Notes: a model not told the origin generated them from the letters alone. A stretch of DNA of 64,000 nucleotides from Paenibacillus roseus (GCF_016424485.1 NZ_JAELUP010000077.1:102805-166804); one strand, 5' to 3'. Counted from the stretch's first letter, positions 25,552-34,872 are shown. A program made the numbers and translations.

Positions 25552-25598
25552 GAAGCGATAGGCCACGCCGGACGCGGGTTTGGGGGTTGTGACAGGTT
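25494..25598 (+). repeat. Sulfurtransferase 3'-end repeat, copy 1 (in gene)
   Basis: 105-base unit: the last 19 codons of the sulfurtransferase gene, the stop codon and 47 bases after it. It matches 25953-26057 at the same length with 10 differences by eye. Confidence 0.85.
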
Positions 25599-25952
25599 TC
25601 TGTTATCTTCCATTTTAATCGGTTTTGGAGTTTACACAATCTATTTTACAGACTCAGTGTTGCAGCCCATTCACCCCTCCGGGTGCTACCTTGCTTCACT
25701 TGGCCTTTTGTTGGCGTTTCGTTCGGCTTAACCCAGCCATAGGTGGATGACTTGCCCCGGCTCAAACTGTACTGTTCCGCCAGCCCCGTCCTCCACGGGT
25801 TTCTTGCTCCAAAAGTCCTCCCAAACGTAGCCAAGGGAGGTCGTTGCACATGGACGTTGGCATGTCCTCCGAGGCATTCCCGCCGCGCTGATCGGAACCC
25901 CTACTTTTTGGCGTTGGAACCCACTGAGCATAGGGGCTCGTGGAGGGATAAG

Positions 25953-26057
25953 AAGCTGGAGTGATTGGATTAGTTACGAGGGGAATCCGGTTGCGACGGG
26001 GGAAGAGTAAGAACCGAGAGGCCGTGTCGGACGCGGGTTTAGGGGTTGTGACAGGTT
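25953..26057 (+). repeat. Sulfurtransferase 3'-end repeat, copy 2
   Basis: A 105-base copy of 25494-25598, about 90% identical by eye and without gaps. It still encodes SWSDWISYEGNPVATGEE and a stop (TAA in place of TGA), so it looks like an end brought in from a related strain, not a fresh tandem copy. Confidence 0.85.
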
Positions 26058-26095
26058 GCCGTTGGGCAGGCTGTTGCGGCCCTCTTTGGCTTTTC

Positions 26096-26126
26096 TGTCA
26101 ACAGCTTGCAAAGAAGAAGTCGGCGA
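26096..26126 (+). repeat. 31-bp imperfect repeat, left copy
   Basis: Begins TGTCAACAGCTTGCAAA and ends TCGGCGA. It matches 33135-33165 with three differences by eye. The two copies enclose the accessory region. Confidence 0.6.
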
Positions 26127-26465
26127 GAGCAGTTGCAAGAAACTCGGAGTCAGCACAATGAGGCGGCCGGGTCAGGTTGTTGTTGAAGGGTATCGTGCGC
26201 CTTGCTTCCCTCCATCCACAAATAGGCGTGGCGCAACCTTTCGTGCGGAGCAAGTGGACGATCACCTTTGGGAACAATTCGCTTGGCTTTCCTTTGCGTT
26301 CCCAGTATCCACGGGTTTAGTGGCATTGGCATAGGGGAGTGGACGTGGTAGAACCAGAACCGTTCCATCGCGCAAACCATCACGACCGGGAGCCGTACCG
26401 GGCAAAATCCCTCCCGGAACCCGACCACCGCCGGAAGCAAACGCAGGAACAGCAAGAGCAAGCAT

Positions 26466-26699
26466 AGATTCAGCCACAAGCATGGGTACTCGCTTGGCTT
26501 CTCTTGCTTGCTCTTGGATTATTATTCAGCCACTCCCCCTGCAAGGCATCGCTTTTGTTGCTGTTGGGGTACGTTGGGAAAGCCTGAAAGTGACTATCCC
26601 TGTTTTGGCATGTTTTTTGGCTTGTGTTGTCCTCTTGGGTATTTAAATTTGACCGCACCCTGCCGTACCCCTGACACTGAAACAGATTCAGCCACAAGC
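26466..26699 (+). repeat. 16-bp perfect direct repeat pair
   Basis: AGATTCAGCCACAAGC occurs at 26466-26481 and 26684-26699. A partial third match (ATTCAGCCAC) lies near 26523. Possibly the ends of a lost element. Confidence 0.6.
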
Positions 26700-26964
26700 T
26701 ACTGTGCCTTCGTCACGTTTGCTGCGGCTTCGGCTGCTGTTGTGAGCAATTCGTCTAACTTCTCCGCCGCCTCTTGTTGAAGCGTCGGGAACAAGTGTGT
26801 TAAGCTTCCGGCAAATCCGGCAACCGCCAACTTGCGTTCTTCCGCTCATCCTGCCCGTCTTGCTCGTCCTTTTCTGGCTCGGTCAGGAGATGCTGGAATC
26901 GCTCGTACGGGAACATCATCCCACGAATACCCGCTTGTTCTTTTGTCTGTGAGCCTGCCGAGGG

Positions 26965-27141
26965 ATACTTGCGAAGGCTCAATTCGGTCAGTTCCTCCAG
27001 CTTGAGCGTCGAATACTTTTCGATCAACCAGCGTTGCAGATAGCGGTAGTGACTTTCGTGGTCGTTCAGCGTTCGGGGTTTCAAGCCTTCCGTTTTCTTG
27101 GCCCGGAGAAACAGGCTAGGCATTTGCGAGTTGACGCTCAT
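26965..27141 (-). pseudogene. Tyrosine recombinase (phage integrase) N-terminal fragment
   Basis: The minus-strand frame reads MPSLFLRAKKTEGLKPRTLN, then HYRYLQRWLIEKYS and LKLEELTELSLRKY, the pattern of the core-binding (SAM-like) domain of XerC/Tn554-type tyrosine recombinases. After LRKY the similarity is lost, and no catalytic Arg-His-Arg-Tyr domain follows, so it is a remnant. It lies between copies 2 and 3 of the sulfurtransferase gene-end repeat, as expected for a decayed integrative element. Confidence 0.65.
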
Positions 27142-27275
27142 CGATTTGCATGAGCCTGTAGCTATCGTGGGGAAACAGAAGCAATCAACAACAACCTGAC
27201 ATATTCCGGGCGCAATCAACCGCTTCTGGAAGTACAGACTGAACGATAAGGGTAACTTCAAGGAAGGGAAATTGG

Positions 27276-27334
27276 AGAGAGTGGATTAGCTATGAAGAGA
27301 ATCCGACAGCTACCGACGACGAAGAGAAGGCTTA
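27276..27334 (+). repeat. Sulfurtransferase 3'-end repeat, copy 3 (diverged)
   Basis: Encodes EWISYEENPTATDDEEKA and a TAA stop, in register with the ends of copies 1 and 2. The DNA core TGGATTAGCTAYGARGAGAA is shared with copy 1. With copy 2 it brackets the tyrosine-recombinase fragment, as left and right attachment sites would. Confidence 0.7.
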
Positions 27335-27984
27335 AGTCGTTATACAAGTTGTAAATCGAAGTATATTGCTCATGTGGCGATGTACTTTTTTGCGTTATGC
27401 TGGAAAATGTCGAAGTCAACAGGAAGTCAACGCTCACTCCCTGTAAACCATTTTCCTTGATTCCCCTAGTCCTGCTTCTGGGCAGTCCAGATTTTCGCAG
27501 CATTTCCAGCCATCTTGATTCAATATAGTAAGGTGTCAAAGAGGTCGTCTCGTATTGTCTTTCATAAGCTAAGTTTACTAGGTTTTTGGCTATTTCGATA
27601 GGTTGCATACAAGCCCTAGGCAAACACCATATTACCAAAGATTTAGGTGCTTTTTATGTTTTAAGAGGTGGTGTCTTCGTAATTCAGAGTTGACGTGGAT
27701 TCATGTATAGGGATACGAACTCCCCCTTTCATTTAAATCCATAGAAATAATCAAAAAAAATTAGACATTTTTCAATATAATTCGACAATAAAAATCAATT
27801 TTCACGGTTTACAATATTGGGTATTTTTAGTTATAGTTAGTATAGGTTTGGAAATAACATTCATTTATTATCAAACTAATTGCCAATTGGAAACAAATAA
27901 ATTTTTAATTTTATGTAAAAAAGAAGGGTTACAATGTTTGAATTGATGGCCAGCATTCAATATAAATTAACTAGGAGTGATAAA

Positions 27985-28614
27985 GTGAAAGTGAAAGTTA
28001 AATTATTTTATAATGCATTTTCCTTGACATTACTTGTGGTGGCGTTGATGTTAACTTTAGTTGGTTCGGCTAATGCTGAAAGTCTAAATAATACTGAAGT
28101 TTCGGTTGATGTTGAAAAATCCGATGATATCGAAGTTTCGGTTGATGCTGAAAATTCGGATGATACCGACGTTTCAGTAAATGCTGCAAAGTTCTACGGA
28201 TGGGATGTAACTGTCAATGGCACCCACTACGGTATCATTATGGATTCGGGGGTTTTGGTTACCCACTCCAACTATAATAATAGTGTGTACAATATGGATA
28301 GATCAGTTTCAAGGGAGTGGTACTATCAATCTGCCGGTAGCGTAGGGGGAAAAATTACTAGTAGTAGTAACGGTTTAGGTGCAGAGATAAGTGCTTCTTC
28401 AAGCTGGAGCTCATCATCTAAAGTGACTATAATAGATAGATTTACTCCAGCGATTCCAGGAAGACATAAATTTATTGCGGCTTATCAAATATTTTCTAAA
28501 TACATTCATGGTACCGCAACTTTTTACGTAGGATGGGTTGCTACTGACTCTGGTGGATTTGACCTATTTGAACCATCTTACGAGGCTTACTACACTGATA
28601 TAGTTCCCCTATAA
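27985..28614 (+). CDS. Secreted protein with short tandem repeat, unknown
   Basis: 209 aa from the GTG at 27985, which has TAGGAG seven bases upstream and gives a textbook signal peptide: MKVKVKLF, a long hydrophobic core, then cleavage after SANA. An ATG at 27934 in frame would add 17 residues. The mature protein opens with two and a half copies of a 13-residue acidic unit (EVSVDVEKSDDI, EVSVDAENSDDT, DVSVNAAKF), repeated also in DNA. The rest is Ser/Tyr/Gly-rich, predicted beta, with YQSAGSVGGKITSSSNGLGA and only one Cys-free domain. I do not recognise the family. Strongly AT-rich, unlike the flanks. The following genes (anchored protein, ABC ATPase, permease) suggest an exported toxin or bacteriocin with its own transporter (inference). 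Confidence 0.75.
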   Translation: MKVKVKLFYNAFSLTLLVVALMLTLVGSANAESLNNTEVSVDVEKSDDIEVSVDAENSDDTDVSVNAAKFYGWDVTVNGTHYGIIMDSGVLVTHSNYNNSVYNMDRSVSREWYYQSAGSVGGKITSSSNGLGAEISASSSWSSSSKVTIIDRFTPAIPGRHKFIAAYQIFSKYIHGTATFYVGWVATDSGGFDLFEPSYEAYYTDIVPL

Positions 28615-28765
28615 TAATACAATAACGAGCAATTAAGATAATCATTGACTTGTGATTATTGTAAGAAAAAGTTAGAGCCATCTATAATATTTCTATTCGA
28701 TATTATAGATGGCTCTATGTCACTGATTATATTCAGAAAGATTAGCCGAAAGAAGTGAGATTTTT

Positions 28766-29719
28766 ATGAAGATAAGATACGTTTTTCTGACTATATTTTT
28801 ATTTTCCTTGGCACTCCTATTATTGTCTATTTATAAATCTCAAAATAATAAAATTAATTTTCAACCAACGATTTTTCCATTTGATCATCTTATCACCTAT
28901 TATCCTAATAGTGAGGATCCGTTAGTTGAATTTACTCTTTTTGAAAACGCACCAAATTCCAAATTCAGTGAAAAAAACAACTATGAAGAAGTTAATTTGT
29001 TTTCTCCATCCTCCAATAGGAGGATATATGCGGAGCTAGTCAGTATAGGTGAAGCGACCTTTAAAATCGTTGGTAAACAAAAGGTGTATACAAGAAAATT
29101 AATATTTAGCATTCCACCAAGCAATGAAATAATGTCAGACGCAAAGTTAGAAATAAAAATATTCAATAATGATAAACCTTATTTGTTTGATGTGGGAAGT
29201 TTCTCATTTGTCGGTTACAGTGAAAAAGAAAATGTTATTGAATACTTGTCAGTTACTTCAATAACTCCTATTCTTAAGCAATTAGAACTAATTAGCACTG
29301 TAGGGATTATATTGGGTATAGACGTAAAAGAAACATTGACATTAAAGACCTTCAACCTAAATTTGGATAACTATGGTGTCAATCAAAAAAGTGTTTTTGT
29401 CACAAAAGAAAGCATTTCAAAAATCAGAGATTTGAATAGTTCCCAAACTTTAGATCAGTTGGCCAAAGGAGTATATGATTTTCCTAAAGAAACAAATCTG
29501 AGTAGTTCACTTGGGGATGTCGAATTAACCCCCGGTAAATATAATCTGATAATTCCTTTTTCTGTATCACATCAATATAATTCACTCTATTCTTTAGGAG
29601 GGGTTATTGATTATTCAGTGAATAATGAATTGTTTAGCAACGAGATTCCAGCAAATCGTTATTTGAAGATATTAAATTTTGAAGAGGAAGTTCTTAGGGG
29701 GGTTCTTTTTGAAAACTGA
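28766..29719 (+). CDS. N-terminally anchored extracellular protein, unknown
   Basis: 317 aa. A short basic start and one hydrophobic segment (about 7-22) anchor it; the remaining 290 residues are outside and predicted mainly beta. No Cys lipobox is seen. I recognise no domain. AAGAAGTGAG lies upstream of the ATG. Its 3' end overlaps the ATPase start at 29709 by 11 bases, so it is translated together with the transporter and may be its extracytoplasmic partner or an immunity factor (inference). AT-rich like its neighbours. Confidence 0.72.
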   Translation: MKIRYVFLTIFLFSLALLLLSIYKSQNNKINFQPTIFPFDHLITYYPNSEDPLVEFTLFENAPNSKFSEKNNYEEVNLFSPSSNRRIYAELVSIGEATFKIVGKQKVYTRKLIFSIPPSNEIMSDAKLEIKIFNNDKPYLFDVGSFSFVGYSEKENVIEYLSVTSITPILKQLELISTVGIILGIDVKETLTLKTFNLNLDNYGVNQKSVFVTKESISKIRDLNSSQTLDQLAKGVYDFPKETNLSSSLGDVELTPGKYNLIIPFSVSHQYNSLYSLGGVIDYSVNNELFSNEIPANRYLKILNFEEEVLRGVLFEN

Positions 29720-30657
29720 AGTTAGCGCTATTGAATTTTTTAATGTTTCCAAAAGATATAATAAAAGGAAATTTGGTGTGAAAGATATTAATCTTCATAT
29801 AAGGAGCAATAAGATTACGGTATTTGTAGGACAAAATGGTGCTGGTAAAACAGCCAATGAAACTAATGCTTGGTTTAATATCACCTACTGAAGGGAATAT
29901 CTACATTCAAAATAAATCAATTAAAGATAATAGAGGTAACATGGGAATAGGATATCTACCAGAAAATATCGTATTTCCTGAATTGCTAACTGTTACTGAA
30001 ACATTAAAAAACTTTGCGTTGACAAGAAGGGTTCCACATTCAAAATTTATTGAAAGGATTAATACATACTTTCAAATGTTTGGAATCTCAGATTCTTCCA
30101 AAGCACTGACTAAAAATTTATCAAAAGGAATGCGCCAAAAGGTTGGTTTGATTCAATCACTTATACATGATCCCGATATTTTGATATATGATGAACCGAC
30201 TACTGGTCTCGATCCTATATCCAGAAACAATTTCTTCAACCTCATAAAAGAACTGAAAGAAAGAGGTAAGACTTTTATTATATCATCCCATAATACAGAA
30301 GAAATAGAAAGTATTTGTGATGATGTGGTGTTTTTTGATCATTCCAAAACTATAGGACAAATTAGTGATGTAAGTAAAGTAACTGGAACTGATTTTGTTG
30401 TGAGGTACGATTCAAATAATAGTTCACTATCAATTGAACAGTTATCAACATATAAACCATGTATTCATTATATGGATAGTAAAAAAATAATAATTAAAAA
30501 CAGCCAGAATAAAAGTATGCAAGAGATAATCGAGTCACTTACTTCTCTAGGTGTAATGGTCGAATCTATAGAAAAACAAAAAAGTAAAATAGATGATAAA
30601 TATATTGAGTTTTTAAATAATACAAAAGTTGGAGGTTTAAACGAATCTGATAATTAG
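29709..30657 (+). pseudogene. ABC transporter ATPase with a frameshift in Walker A
   Basis: ATPase of an ABC-2 type exporter (CcmA-like). The first frame from TTG 29709 (AGGGGGG six bases upstream) reads to GQNGAGKTA and stops at 29889. The rest continues in the +1 frame: MKLMLGLISPTEG, signature LSKGMRQK, Walker B ILIYDEP, D-loop TGLD and H-loop SSHN. At about 29855-29862 the bases ACAGCCAATGAAA contain one more than needed for GKT-x-MKL, so a one-base insertion separates Walker A from the rest. An internal ATG at 29836 gives a 273-aa product without Walker A, which could not hydrolyse ATP. It is a natural mutation, a sequencing error, or, less likely, a programmed shift. Confidence 0.8.
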
Positions 30658-30756
30658 ACCTCAATAATCTCTCGGAATTAGAGCAGCCTTGAAGGGTTGA
30701 AGTGAGGTCTCTGAAACGCTGTTGCTGGAAAACATGAAAGATGAAAACCAATTTCA

Positions 30757-30782
30757 AAAATGGACGGACTCCGCCATTTTTT
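30757..30782 (+). terminator. Intrinsic terminator after the ATPase gene
   Basis: AAAATGG (30757-30763) pairs with CCATTTT (30774-30780), around a CGGA/TCCG inner stem, followed by T. If active it would separate the ATPase gene from the permease gene 1 kb on. Confidence 0.6.
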
Positions 30783-31853
30783 GAAGAATTACTTATTTAG
30801 AATGAGGCGGATCTCAGGGCTGACGTACCAGGTGTCCATGTGCTAGCAGAACAATACACACATCCTCGTCGAACGATGCCAGCCACCTTCTAGTTTGTAG
30901 TCGATCTTTTTAATAAAGAACCTAGACTGCCCTTAGTATTTGTGTAGAAGGTGCGACCGTATTTCGCTGTAGAGCAGCGACTAGGCAGGAATCTCCACTT
31001 ACGGCAATTCAACTTGGACTCCGTCCCGTTGGGCGAAATCTAAATGAAGGACTGAACGCCTTGGTGATCAAGAGGCAAATAAATACCCTCCCATCATGCG
31101 CGGCAGCAAGCAGCATTTTATTGATCGTATCCAAGGTATAATGTTGCTTAAATTTAACTGTGCTCTTGAACAAAGTGTCCGCGTCGTGCCGGGAAGCAGA
31201 CCTCAGCCTTTGGTACAAGGGCAAAACGTGTTTGCTATCCGTTGCTGAGATATACAGATAGTAGCTGTTGAAGTATTTCTCATGGCACTGTCCAAGTCGG
31301 AATTGCATTCTGGCTGGGAGTAAGACGATGATGGTTGCAATCAGCTATAACGTGGGCACGGCAATCGCAAGCGGGTTTGCTTCGAGGAAATGTGGATGTG
31401 ACAACGGGGTACCATCGCCAGTTACGCTAAGGGCTCCCATGTTCCCGATCCAACCCCGACTTTACGGATACAGCCGTAATCTGTGTTCGAAAGAAATGGA
31501 ACAAGCAATCAGCAGGTAAGGCCGTTTGCTTATCGGCATAGAGCATCATCAAATGGGCCAAACGCTTTTTCTAACTTTTACGTTGAGTGGTGAATCATAG
31601 ATTCTTGACCATTGCCGGGCAAAGCCGATGGAAGCTGTTGTAGAGCATGCCTACACTGGGAAGATCATCCTGAAGGTGCTTCTTATTTGAGTTTCCAAGA
31701 ATTCCTTGAACATTTTCAAAATGCAATATGGGGGAAAATGAAAAAACTCCTACGTAGGTAGAAGAGTACAATGAGAGGGTTCAAGGAAAGTCCTGTCCCA
31801 TCTGCCTCGGCGAATGCCGAGAGGTTATCTAAATATTTAGGAGGCATTGATTG
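30783..31853. other. Gap between ATPase and permease genes: IS remnant and unassigned DNA
   Basis: About 1 kb of less AT-rich DNA inside the AT-rich island. It holds the decayed transposase at 31009-31450; bases 31500-31790 may be more of its 5' part on the minus strand. No intact gene. Confidence 0.6.
31009..31450 (-). pseudogene. Decayed DDE transposase (IS1182/IS4-like)
   Basis: One minus-strand frame (31308-31009) reads KYFNSYYLYISATDSKHVLP, LYQRLRSASRHDADTLF and INKMLLAAAHDG, which is the region around the second and third catalytic acidic residues of IS1182/IS4-type transposases (pattern knowledge). Further upstream other frames give SVTGDGTPL and VVTSTFPRSKPACDCRA, the usual preceding segment (GDGTPVVTS, then Cys-rich). 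The pieces lie in different frames, so it is inactive. It lies between two genes of one ABC transporter. Confidence 0.65.
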
Positions 31854-32660
31854 ATGATTAGAATTTGTAACATCACTAGGTCTTTTATTATTACCTACTT
31901 ATCTCTCAAAACAGCCCTAGTATTGATTAGTGTATTAGTGTCAACATGTTTCATTTCATTAGCAGCATCTGGTTTCTTTGATTATTCTGTCTCAGAAAGA
32001 GATGTCAATGCAGTCTCAATGACAAATAGATATTACAACTCTTTCTTTGCTATGGTTTCATCAATATTTACATTTGTAATTGTTTTTTCTATAGCTTTAA
32101 ACTTTAATAAAAGCTCTAACAATAGTTCAGATTATATGTATCTAACCGGGGGGGTAAGTCGTAAATCTTTTTTAACTGCGAAGCTATTAGGCGTTGTAGT
32201 GATAAATGCTCTACTATTCTTATTATTAGCAGTTCTAGTTTCCTCCATTTCTGTGTTTTTTAATATAAGTTTTTTTGAATGGAATATATTTTTAACGGTA
32301 ATAACTCATGGATTGAATAGCACACTTTTATGTTTATTGGCGGTATTTTTGGTGATGTTATCAAGAAGTTCATTGGTTGGATGCCTCCCAATAATAGCTT
32401 ATTATTTATATAATATTTTTTACTCATCAGCAAGATACTCTAATGATTATATAAATATAGTAGATTCTGGTGTGTATAAGATATCCAATGCCTTACTTCC
32501 CGTTTTTACATATAAGCCATTTGATATAACTAATGCAAATGAATATACATATCTATTTAATTTAAATTTAGAACCACATTTCGGAATAGCATATTTTGTT
32601 GGATATCTTATTATATTGTCAATTATTTCTGTTTATATATATTCTTCGAAAGATTTATAA
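31854..32660 (+). CDS. ABC-2 type transporter permease
   Basis: 268 aa with six hydrophobic segments, spaced as in ABC-2 exporters: an N-terminal cytoplasmic piece, TM1 (about 18-40), a large loop with Ser/Asn (FNKSSNNSSDYMYLTGGVSRKS), then paired segments. It probably belonged with the ATPase at 29709. ATG 31854 has AGGAGG nine bases upstream. AT-rich as the rest of the island. As its ATPase is frameshifted it may now be non-functional unless served by another. Confidence 0.78.
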   Translation: MIRICNITRSFIITYLSLKTALVLISVLVSTCFISLAASGFFDYSVSERDVNAVSMTNRYYNSFFAMVSSIFTFVIVFSIALNFNKSSNNSSDYMYLTGGVSRKSFLTAKLLGVVVINALLFLLLAVLVSSISVFFNISFFEWNIFLTVITHGLNSTLLCLLAVFLVMLSRSSLVGCLPIIAYYLYNIFYSSARYSNDYINIVDSGVYKISNALLPVFTYKPFDITNANEYTYLFNLNLEPHFGIAYFVGYLIILSIISVYIYSSKDL

Positions 32661-33213
32661 CTATCCATAGATGAAAAAGTTGTTTTTTAGCAGTTGTCAA
32701 CGTGAGGTAGCCCGTTATATCCTAACCTCGCTAATGACCACGGACAATCTGTAATTGACGTAGCGGCTTAACGCGTCTAAAAACTTGTCGAGCTCGTCGT
32801 TTGACGGGAATCGGCATTCCAGAAGATAGTCTCATAACGAAATGGTACGTGTCGAGTTTATTGAGTCAAGATGGAAGCAAAGATCAGAACGGTACCCTTA
32901 ACATCAACCGAATTCATCCAGCGAAACCTGGAGCCGCGGTTGTAGTCAAAAGCGACTTTGTAAGGGATTGTCAAATACGACTTTCATTAACGAAACCGAT
33001 GTGATAACCGATAAGCTGTAGGCATATTCCCGGTTTGATTTCGAAAGCCGGAAAATTGTATTCGTTACGGGAGGTTTATTGATCCTTGGAGTAGTAGAAC
33101 ATATTTTCTAATCTTGATATGATATATACTAAGGTGTCAATAGCTTGCAAACAAGAACTCGGCGAATCAAGTGTGTGCAAGGTGTACCAATTGATTATAA
33201 ATAGGAGAATGTC
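32661..33213. other. Gap with a short unassigned frame and the right 31-bp repeat
   Basis: Base composition returns to that of the chromosome. A 67-codon frame at 32801-33004 (GIGIPEDSLITKWYVSSLLS) looks like a protein fragment but has no ribosome site. The right copy of the 31-bp repeat is at 33135-33165. No intact gene. Confidence 0.5.
33135..33165 (+). repeat. 31-bp imperfect repeat, right copy
   Basis: Begins TGTCAATAGCTTGCAAA and ends TCGGCGA; three differences from 26096-26126. It stands 48 bases before the next gene and roughly marks the right edge of the accessory region. Confidence 0.6.
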
Positions 33214-33786
33214 ATGTCCTGGAGTAAATTAAAGCAGCAACTGGAGAGCTTTCTTAGCCCTGCATTACAAGGGAAAGTCGAGTACCGGGCAACCGGCTAT
33301 CGATACTTACCTGATAAAGCAGGCATTTGTTATATTACGGTGAATAAAAAAAACGTCCTTAATTTGAATGACGCAACGATACCGATTAAATGGTATCAGT
33401 CGGAGCAGGAAATAAAAAATGCGCTTATTCATATCGACATTCTACTCAGTCATGAAGAGATCGAGGCAGTCCGATTAAGCATGAACGGGAAGGTTCCTGA
33501 GGATCGGCTGGCTATCATTGCAAGAGATAGAAAAATAACAGAAGCCGCAAAGGAAATCCAGGCCGCACATGCGGCGTTAATCAAATCCAATTTCACAGCT
33601 GTAGCTAATCGGTTTTTGTCTACCCCCATTGAAGAGAGTATAGATAGCAAGGATATTTTATTAACGATATTGGCCCTGGTAGACAGACGAGTCGGGAAAA
33701 AGCGGCTTTTAAATATGTCCCAAAAAATAAAGCTAAAGCATCCGGCTGTTCAATATTTTTATGAGCTGCGTCTTCACTCGTTCTAA
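33214..33786 (+). CDS. SF0329-family-like protein
   Basis: 190 aa. The start WSKLKQQLESFLSPALQGKV, then the Tyr/Arg-rich YRATGYRYLPDKAG and YITVNKK, is reminiscent of the SF0329 family of small bacillar proteins; function unknown. Soluble, basic, no signal peptide. Start: ATG with TAGGAG seven bases upstream. It is monocistronic, with a terminator at 33850. It lies just outside the right 31-bp repeat and has ordinary base composition. Confidence 0.6.
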   Translation: MSWSKLKQQLESFLSPALQGKVEYRATGYRYLPDKAGICYITVNKKNVLNLNDATIPIKWYQSEQEIKNALIHIDILLSHEEIEAVRLSMNGKVPEDRLAIIARDRKITEAAKEIQAAHAALIKSNFTAVANRFLSTPIEESIDSKDILLTILALVDRRVGKKRLLNMSQKIKLKHPAVQYFYELRLHSF

Positions 33787-33849
33787 ACCACAATGACACG
33801 CCAAATATCGTCGGTTCCTATTTGTACGTTATCCGCCTACCTAAACAGC

Positions 33850-33878
33850 AAAAAACCGCCCAATGGACGGTTTTTTTG
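33850..33878. terminator. Bidirectional intrinsic terminator
   Basis: AAAAAACCG (33850-33858) pairs with CGGTTTTTT (33868-33876), with a T-run on both strands. Serves the two convergent genes. Confidence 0.85.
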
Positions 33879-33884
33879 TCATCA

Positions 33885-34844
33885 TTATTTGATGTTCTGG
33901 TCCTGCATAAATTGCTTGTACCCCTCGGCAATTTCCTTGGACAAGGTATGGTGCAAGTAATGATCGCCATCCAATAACACCAGCTTGCCGCGATCAGATT
34001 GCTTGATCTGCTCTTCATGCAAGGCAATCCAGTCCAACTGCTCTGTATTGTTTTTTTGTACAAAGATAAGCAGTGGCAATTGTTTTGGAAAAACCTGCTG
34101 CTTGGCAGCTTCAAAGTTATCATTAAAATGTTTCATTTCATTAAGGGTTGTATCGTTGTTTAAGTTTTTGTTGCTAATGTAACCCATCTGCTCTTTTGTC
34201 TTCTCGTCAAAAGGAAGACCTACGTAAATATCTCCTTGAAGCTTGTTAACCAACCTGAATATGCCCATTTTCTTAAGAGTACCAATTGATTCGATGGGTA
34301 TTTCATCATCCGAACCAACTTGATTAGGTACGCTAGTATCTATGCCTACAAAGGCTTTAATCTCATCCGGATACTGATTCACATACTGCAAGCTATAAAT
34401 ACCTGCAATCGAATGGCCCATTAGGGTATAACGGTTAATATGAAGTTGCTGAAGGGCCTCGTGAATTTCACTTGCAATATTTTCTGTGGTACGCTCCTTA
34501 TCCGTCTCATCACTTAACCCGTAACCAAACGGCTCAACCACAACAACTTTGTTTGTTGGGGAAAGCTGCTCGATAAGCGGCTTAAAATCAAGTGCTGGAG
34601 CGGCTGTCCCAAATCCTGGAATCAATACAATGGTATCGTCGCCGTTACCTTCGATCAATACATTCATCTGTTTGCCGTCTACTGGCACTAATTGACCATA
34701 AGACTCGATTTTCTTCGCTTCAGACTTGCTGCTCACTACATCAACGGTGTACACGATGACAAAAAACAGCACGATTAAAGCCAAAAGGCTAGCAGCTGCT
34801 ATCAATAAACGCTTTAACGATTTCTTTAGTATGGCTTTACTCAT
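33885..34844 (-). CDS. Membrane-anchored alpha/beta hydrolase
   Basis: 319 aa. A basic N-terminus and one hydrophobic segment (about 12-35) anchor it with the enzyme outside. The alpha/beta-hydrolase fold shows the oxyanion region VLIPGFGTAAP, the nucleophile elbow GHSIAG and a late GDHYLHH giving the catalytic His. Substrate unknown; lipase/esterase-like. Start: ATG with GAGGGG eight bases upstream. The MarR regulator gene lies 28 bases upstream on the same strand, so they form an operon. Confidence 0.82.
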   Translation of the reverse strand: MSKAILKKSLKRLLIAAASLLALIVLFFVIVYTVDVVSSKSEAKKIESYGQLVPVDGKQMNVLIEGNGDDTIVLIPGFGTAAPALDFKPLIEQLSPTNKVVVVEPFGYGLSDETDKERTTENIASEIHEALQQLHINRYTLMGHSIAGIYSLQYVNQYPDEIKAFVGIDTSVPNQVGSDDEIPIESIGTLKKMGIFRLVNKLQGDIYVGLPFDEKTKEQMGYISNKNLNNDTTLNEMKHFNDNFEAAKQQVFPKQLPLLIFVQKNNTEQLDWIALHEEQIKQSDRGKLVLLDGDHYLHHTLSKEIAEGYKQFMQDQNIK

Positions 34845-34872
34845 ACGGATAACCCCTCTTCGCTATTCTCAA

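Larger units (their letters stand above)
25552..27984. other. Decayed accessory region without intact genes
   Basis: From the sulfurtransferase to the secreted-protein gene no complete gene is convincing. It holds the three gene-end repeats, a 16-bp direct repeat, one copy of a 31-bp repeat, an integrase fragment, and many overlapping frames. One plus-strand frame (26056-26646) is open but for a single TAG at 26332 and ends in hydrophobic residues; I cannot assign it. From about 27640 the sequence turns AT-rich. Confidence 0.6.

Noticed and set aside
25590-25931. Minus-strand frames near the second repeat (TTSLGYVWEDFWSKK region)
   Set aside because: Looks partly protein-like but is short, overlaps a second open frame, and I could not name a family; left as decayed DNA.
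26056-26646. Plus-strand frame open but for one TAG, possible conjugation-type membrane protein
   Set aside because: Several frames on both strands are open here, and no motif decides which, if any, was a gene.
27258-27638. 126-codon minus-strand frame (MQPIEIAKNLVNLAYERQYE part)
   Set aside because: The middle looks like a real protein, but there is no ribosome site, the end runs over the gene-end repeat, and no family is recognised.
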